In this document: one piece after another, positions 59,344-64,000 of the stretch | Numbering within the stretch: position 1 is the stretch's first letter | Layout of the letters: each line of letters starts with the position of its first letter | NCBI GenBank assembly: GCA_016871155.1 | Contig: VFZO01000002.1 | Location: 1-64,000 of the forward strand | Length of the DNA stretch: 64,000 bases | DNA from: Acidobacteriota bacterium | Lineage (GTDB): Bacteria; Acidobacteriota; Terriglobia; Bryobacterales; Bryobacteraceae | Direction of reading: 5' to 3' | Program-made: the position numbers and the translations under genes | The notes under the pieces: model-generated | What the model saw: only the letters and a program-made list of their open reading frames with translations | Databases searched by the model: none | What the model was told of the DNA's origin: nothing

Positions 59344-60057
59344 GTGGTCATTCGTCTTTTTCTTTCGATTTCGCTGACGGCCGGCGCGGGTGCGCAGTCG
59401 CTGAAACAGCTCACCTTGGCCCGCCCCGCCCCTGAGGGCAAGATCATCGCGATCGGCTTTCTGGGGGCGTGGGAGCGCTGGGACGACGAACATCGCAACG
59501 TCCGGAAGCTGGCCCTTCGCCTGCGCGAACGGGGCTTTGAGGCGGAGACCTTCGCAAACCACAGCCTTCGAACCGCAAAGAAGGCGGTGACGGGTGCGCT
59601 GGACCGCAACGGCAACAACCGGATCGATCCGGATGAAGCGGCCGGCGCGCGTGTCGTGATCTTCGGCCAGTCGATGGGCGGCGGGGCCACGGTGGCCTTG
59701 GCACGGTTTCTTCACTCGAAAAACGTCCCGGTTCTACTAACTGTGCAGGTGGATTCGTTCGGATTTCGCGACGGCGTGATTCCGGCCAATGTCAAAGTGG
59801 CGGCTAACTATTTTCAGCACCACTGGTTCACAATCCGGGGCGAGAATCAGATTCGCGCCAAGGACCCGGCCCGCACGCGTATCCTTGGCAACTATGAATT
59901 CGAATATCCTCTATGGAAGGTCCATACGTGGCCCGAATCGTGGCCGCGCCGCGTCTTCGGAGGTGCCCACGCACGCATGGAGGCCGATCCGCTCCTTTGG
60001 TCGCGCATTGAGAATCTAATCCTCGAAGCGTCGCTCGGAAAAGAGTTCACACAATGA
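59344..60057 (+). CDS. Secreted alpha/beta-hydrolase-like protein
   Basis: VVIRLFLSISLTAGAGAQ signal; VVIFGQSMGGGATVALARFL nucleophile elbow; GTG start. Confidence 0.75.
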   Translation: MVIRLFLSISLTAGAGAQSLKQLTLARPAPEGKIIAIGFLGAWERWDDEHRNVRKLALRLRERGFEAETFANHSLRTAKKAVTGALDRNGNNRIDPDEAAGARVVIFGQSMGGGATVALARFLHSKNVPVLLTVQVDSFGFRDGVIPANVKVAANYFQHHWFTIRGENQIRAKDPARTRILGNYEFEYPLWKVHTWPESWPRRVFGGAHARMEADPLLWSRIENLILEASLGKEFTQ

Positions 60058-62024
60058 AGAATCTACTTTCTTTAGCCGTTCTCGCCCTGGCGTTGGGTGC
60101 GCAGGAGTTTGACGTCCCCGCCGACAAGCAATGGATGGACACCAACCTGGACGTGGAACCCGGCGAAATGATCGCCGTCGAAGCCGACGGCAAAGTCTCT
60201 TATCTTGGCAAGGAGACCGGGCCGGAAGGTATGGTGCGCGGCTGGATGGACATGATCCGCGCCTTTCCGTTGAACGACGCGAAGCGCGGCGCGTTGATCG
60301 GCCGGATCGGCAGCAGCGACGCCACGCGCCCGTTCCTGATCGGCGCGCGCACCGAGCGCAATGTGAATGTGAAGGGCCGTTTGTTCTTGGGCATCAACCA
60401 GTCCCCCATGGACCGGGCCACGGGTTCGTTCCGCGTGAAGATCGTCCGCAGCAAAAGCGCCACGCCGGTGCGCGACGAAGCGGACCTGCTGAAGAAACTG
60501 ACGAAGATCACGCCCGCGCAGTTGGAAGGCGTGCCGCGCCGCGTGGTGGATAAGGACGGCACCGAGGGCGACCGCACGAATTTCATGATCGTCGGCTCGG
60601 AGTTGCATGTGGTTTCAGCGCTGGAAAAGGCCGGCTGGGTCAAAGTAGATCGTTCGGTCAAGGACACGATTTTCCGCGGCGTTCTGGTGAGTCTCTCCAA
60701 GCAAGCGTACGTGACTCTGCCAATGAGCGAGTTGATGGTGTTCGACCGCGCGCAGGACTACGGCTGGGCGCAAGGCGACCCCTTGAAGGTCATCGCCGCC
60801 CGCCATCATTTCCGAATTTGGAAGGCGCCTTTCACCGCGGGCGGCCGTACCGTCTGGGTAGGCGCCGGCACGCACGATATCGGCTTCGAGAAAGATCAGC
60901 GGAACGGGAAAATCACGCACAAGATCGACCCCGAGACCGACAAGGAACGCGATTACATCGGCCGCAGCCTGCAGGAGACCGGCGAGGTTCTGACGCTCGA
61001 CTACATGATGCGCAAGGACCCCGTGAAGGAGGCGAAAACGGCCCACGGCGCGCGCTACTTCTCAGACGGCCGGACCCTGGTGATCTACCTGAAGCCGGAT
61101 GAAGCGGACAACTCGAAGGAGTTCAGCGATCTGTTCTGCACCGTGCTCGCGAAGAACAACCCCGACGACGAAAAGTGGGACAAGTGCGACGCCTATGTCG
61201 ACGGCGGCGGTTCGACCAACGCCGCCCTGCCCGGCCTCTCCAAGGACTATCGCGTACTGATTGTGCCCGGGTTCATGAGCTCCTGCTTCGCCGACAGCCC
61301 CGCATTCAACGAAGGGCTGCCGGTGCTTCGCGAAAAGTACGGATTGAATGTCGAGTACTTGCAGGTGCCCAACGACGCTTCGGAACTGAATGCGAAGATG
61401 ATCGCTGATTTTCTGCTGGAAAAGTCGAAAGGCGACGCACGGAAGTGGATTCTGGTCGGGTACAGCAAGGGCACGCCCGACCTGCAGGAGGCACTGGCCC
61501 GCTATCCGGAGCTGCGCCGCATGTCGGCCGCGTTCATTAGCGTCGCCGGCGCGTCGGGTGGTTCCAACATCGCCGATGCCATTCCGGGCATGGTCGACAA
61601 GTACATGAACCAGTACAAGATCAAGCCCACCTGCCAGGGCGACATGGCCCAGGGCTTCAAAAGCTTGAGCAAGACGATTCGCGGACAGTTCCTCGCGAAC
61701 TATCCCAATCCGTTCGTGCCGACGTACTCGATCATCGCCGCCTCGGATCGCGCCAACACATCGAAGGCACTGATGCAGACGTGGCAGTTGCTGGTCACCT
61801 ACGACGGTCTGCAGGATGGCCAACTCACGCGGGCCGACGCGATCGTGCCCGGCAGCACATACCTTGGGATCGCCAAGGGCGACCACTTCGCCGTGGCGCT
61901 GCCGTTCAACAAGTCCTCCGATTCGACGATCAAGAGCGGCATGGACAAGACGCGCTATCCGCGCGGCGCGCTGATTGAGGCGCTGCTCCGGTTTGTAAGC
62001 GCGGATCTGTCGAAGCGCAGGTAA
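60054..62024 (+). CDS. PA-IL-like + LssY C-terminal-like + alpha/beta-hydrolase fusion
   Basis: DVEPGEMIAVEADGKVSYLG...; WVKVDRSVKDTIFRGVLVSLSKQAYVTLPMS; WILVGYSKGTPDLQEAL. Confidence 0.75.
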   Translation: MKNLLSLAVLALALGAQEFDVPADKQWMDTNLDVEPGEMIAVEADGKVSYLGKETGPEGMVRGWMDMIRAFPLNDAKRGALIGRIGSSDATRPFLIGARTERNVNVKGRLFLGINQSPMDRATGSFRVKIVRSKSATPVRDEADLLKKLTKITPAQLEGVPRRVVDKDGTEGDRTNFMIVGSELHVVSALEKAGWVKVDRSVKDTIFRGVLVSLSKQAYVTLPMSELMVFDRAQDYGWAQGDPLKVIAARHHFRIWKAPFTAGGRTVWVGAGTHDIGFEKDQRNGKITHKIDPETDKERDYIGRSLQETGEVLTLDYMMRKDPVKEAKTAHGARYFSDGRTLVIYLKPDEADNSKEFSDLFCTVLAKNNPDDEKWDKCDAYVDGGGSTNAALPGLSKDYRVLIVPGFMSSCFADSPAFNEGLPVLREKYGLNVEYLQVPNDASELNAKMIADFLLEKSKGDARKWILVGYSKGTPDLQEALARYPELRRMSAAFISVAGASGGSNIADAIPGMVDKYMNQYKIKPTCQGDMAQGFKSLSKTIRGQFLANYPNPFVPTYSIIAASDRANTSKALMQTWQLLVTYDGLQDGQLTRADAIVPGSTYLGIAKGDHFAVALPFNKSSDSTIKSGMDKTRYPRGALIEALLRFVSADLSKRR

Positions 62025-62027
62025 CCG

Positions 62028-64000
62028 CTACTCATGGCGAAGCGCCTCGACAGGCTGCACGCTTGCCGCCCGCGCCGACGGTACGGCGGCGGCCATGGCC
62101 GCAACTGCGAGTAACACGCCGATCGCGCCGGCCAGCACGATGCCGTCCAGCCCCTTCACGCCGAAGAGCTGCGATTCGACCGCCCGGCCCGCCAAGAACG
62201 CGCCCGCCAGTCCTACCGCCACTCCCGCGCCGATCAGCAGCACAACCTCCCGGCCGATCATGGCCAGAATGTTCCCGCGTGTGGCGCCCAGCGCCATGCG
62301 GATTCCAATCTCGGCCGTACGCCGGCGCGTCAGGTAGCTCAGCACCCCATAGAGACCCATCGCCGTGATGAGCAATGCCAGCAGTCCAAATGCGGTGGCC
62401 AGCCGCGCCAGCAGCCGGTCGGTGGAGATGGTGTTTTCGACAACTGTGATCATCGTCTGGACATTGGTTACCGGCAAATGCGCGTCCGCTTGTGCCGCCA
62501 CTTTGCGGAACTCGCCCATCACGTCGCGAGACGAGCGCACATAGAATGTCAGCCGGCCGGCCCGCGGTTGGCCCCTCCAGTGTTGCTCCATCGATACGAA
62601 GACCGCAGGATCCACGGCTTCACGCAGATTCTGGTGTTTCGAGTCTTCCACCACCCCGACGATCTCGATATCCAACGGGCCGCCGCTGCCCTGCGACATA
62701 TGGCGTCCCACGATCGGCGCGTTCGGGTCTTTCAGGAAACGCTTCACAAACGCCTGGTTCACAAGGGCGACCCTCGGCGACTCCATCGTGTCCCGCTCGC
62801 TGATATCGCGGCCAGCCACCAGCCGCGTTCCCATCGCCGCGGCATAGGCCGGGCCTACCGCCATCACGTTCACGTCCATGTTTTCGTCGTCCGGATGGCG
62901 ATAACCTTCCACCTCCACGTTCGAGGAGGAAGTGGAACCGGAAAGCGGTCCTGTGTCCGCCGCCGAAACGGCGGTGACCCCGCCCAGGGCCGCCAGCCGC
63001 GCGCGTGTGTCGCGCAGCAGCGCCGCTCCTCGCGCCGGATCGTACCCCGCGCTGCCGGGGTTGATCGTGAACATCGAAAGCTGGCTCGCCACGAAGCCCG
63101 GCCGGAACTCCATTAGGCGCAGCAGACTCTTTCCAAACAGGCCGGCAACGGCCAGCAGTACCAGCGACATGGCGATCTGCGTCGCGATGAAAAACTTGCG
63201 GGATCGTGCGTGAAGCGGCGAACGCGTAGCCAGTTCGTTGTTGCCGCGCGAGATCTTCCAGGCGGGCGCAACGCCGGCCGCCAGGGTCGCCACCATTGCC
63301 AGGACCACGGCAAAGCCCAGCATCGGCGCGTTGACGGCGCCGGTAATCCACCCGCCGGCGCCATCGTCGGAGATCGTACGAATGATGGCGTTGGCAAGCA
63401 ACGGCGCTGCGCCCGCGCCCAGTGCGGCGCCCAACACGCTGACCACAAGCGTTTCGGTCAACAGCAGCTTCACCACCTGGACTCTGGACGCGCCCATGGA
63501 GACGCGAATGGCGATCTCCTTCGCGCGATTCACCCCGCGCGCCAGCAGCAGGTTCGCCAGATTCGCGCAGGCTACCAGCAGCAGCACCAGCACCATCGCG
63601 AACAGCACCCACAGCGGCTCGCTCCACTGCCGGGCCAGCGTATTCAGACCGGAAGCGGCGGGCAACGCGTCGATCGTGGCCGCGACGGCTCGCGCCCGCG
63701 CGGTTTCCGGCATCCGCAGCGGCGCGGCGTGTTCGCGCGCCACGTTGGTGAAGAGCGTCTGCAACGCCACCTTTACGTCACCGGCCTGCGCCCCGCCGGG
63801 CAGCCGGCCAAGAATATTCAGCCAACGGCTGGTGGGCCGGTCGAAGTTGTTCCAGCCGGGCGTTATCGCGCCGCGCATCGCCAAAGGAATGAAGAGGTCT
63901 GGCGAGTTGCCGGTAATCAGCCCGCGGAAGGCGGCAGGCGTAACGCCGGCGATTTCAAACGGCTGCCCGGCGAACACGATTTTCTTGCCGACGGCTTCCG
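62028..64000 (-). CDS. MacB/FtsX-type ABC transporter permease, 5' end outside window
   Basis: FtsX-like domains, LANLLLARGVNRAKEIAIRVSMGASR, GLYGVLSYLTRRRTAEIGIRMALGATR; reading frame continues to the window edge (EAVGKKIVFAGQPFEI). Confidence 0.92.
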   Translation of the reverse strand, partial: EAVGKKIVFAGQPFEIAGVTPAAFRGLITGNSPDLFIPLAMRGAITPGWNNFDRPTSRWLNILGRLPGGAQAGDVKVALQTLFTNVAREHAAPLRMPETARARAVAATIDALPAASGLNTLARQWSEPLWVLFAMVLVLLLVACANLANLLLARGVNRAKEIAIRVSMGASRVQVVKLLLTETLVVSVLGAALGAGAAPLLANAIIRTISDDGAGGWITGAVNAPMLGFAVVLAMVATLAAGVAPAWKISRGNNELATRSPLHARSRKFFIATQIAMSLVLLAVAGLFGKSLLRLMEFRPGFVASQLSMFTINPGSAGYDPARGAALLRDTRARLAALGGVTAVSAADTGPLSGSTSSSNVEVEGYRHPDDENMDVNVMAVGPAYAAAMGTRLVAGRDISERDTMESPRVALVNQAFVKRFLKDPNAPIVGRHMSQGSGGPLDIEIVGVVEDSKHQNLREAVDPAVFVSMEQHWRGQPRAGRLTFYVRSSRDVMGEFRKVAAQADAHLPVTNVQTMITVVENTISTDRLLARLATAFGLLALLITAMGLYGVLSYLTRRRTAEIGIRMALGATRGNILAMIGREVVLLIGAGVAVGLAGAFLAGRAVESQLFGVKGLDGIVLAGAIGVLLAVAAMAAAVPSARAASVQPVEALRHE

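Overview
This high-GC window (about 64 kb) looks like an acidobacterial chromosome of the Solibacteres/Bryobacterales type. That is an inference from gene style: a Kelch protein with a TIGR03437-like C-terminus, an Oar/CarboxypepD_reg TonB-like receptor, CadC/TolB-like regulators and MacB-type permeases. Layout: (1) 1-2.5 kb, a probable edge of an integrated element, with a serine-recombinase C-terminus, a decayed transposase orfA remnant, an RHH-led two-gene TA-like cassette and a tRNA-Val 5' half cut at the anticodon loop. (2) 2.5-3.7 kb, an ArsR/SmtB - His-rich protein - Fur/Zur operon with a perfect 26-bp operator palindrome. (3) 3.8-11.5 kb, a GDP-deoxysugar and glycosyltransferase cluster with two gmd-like genes. 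(4) 11.6-27.7 kb, a TonB-like receptor, a ceramidase-like protein, an overlapping PfkB kinase / membrane glycosyltransferase / DapF-like / serine hydrolase chain, and the tesA-ybbA-ybbP set. (5) 28-36.6 kb, a 1928-aa OmpA-like/PG-binding/metzincin-like protein plus three downstream unknowns. (6) 36.6-64 kb, mostly housekeeping genes (gltA, holA, lptE, pssA, psd, purH), a BlaI/M56-TonB module, a nitrilase-sulfatase pair and other accessory genes. Two intact tRNAs (Met-CAT, Cys-GCA) are present. I saw no CRISPR array and no rRNA. The best candidates for something under-described are the 1928-aa metalloprotease locus, the DapF-like protein with both active-site cysteines changed to serine, and the His-rich metal operon. 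None is proven here. All family calls come from reading motifs, with no database search.
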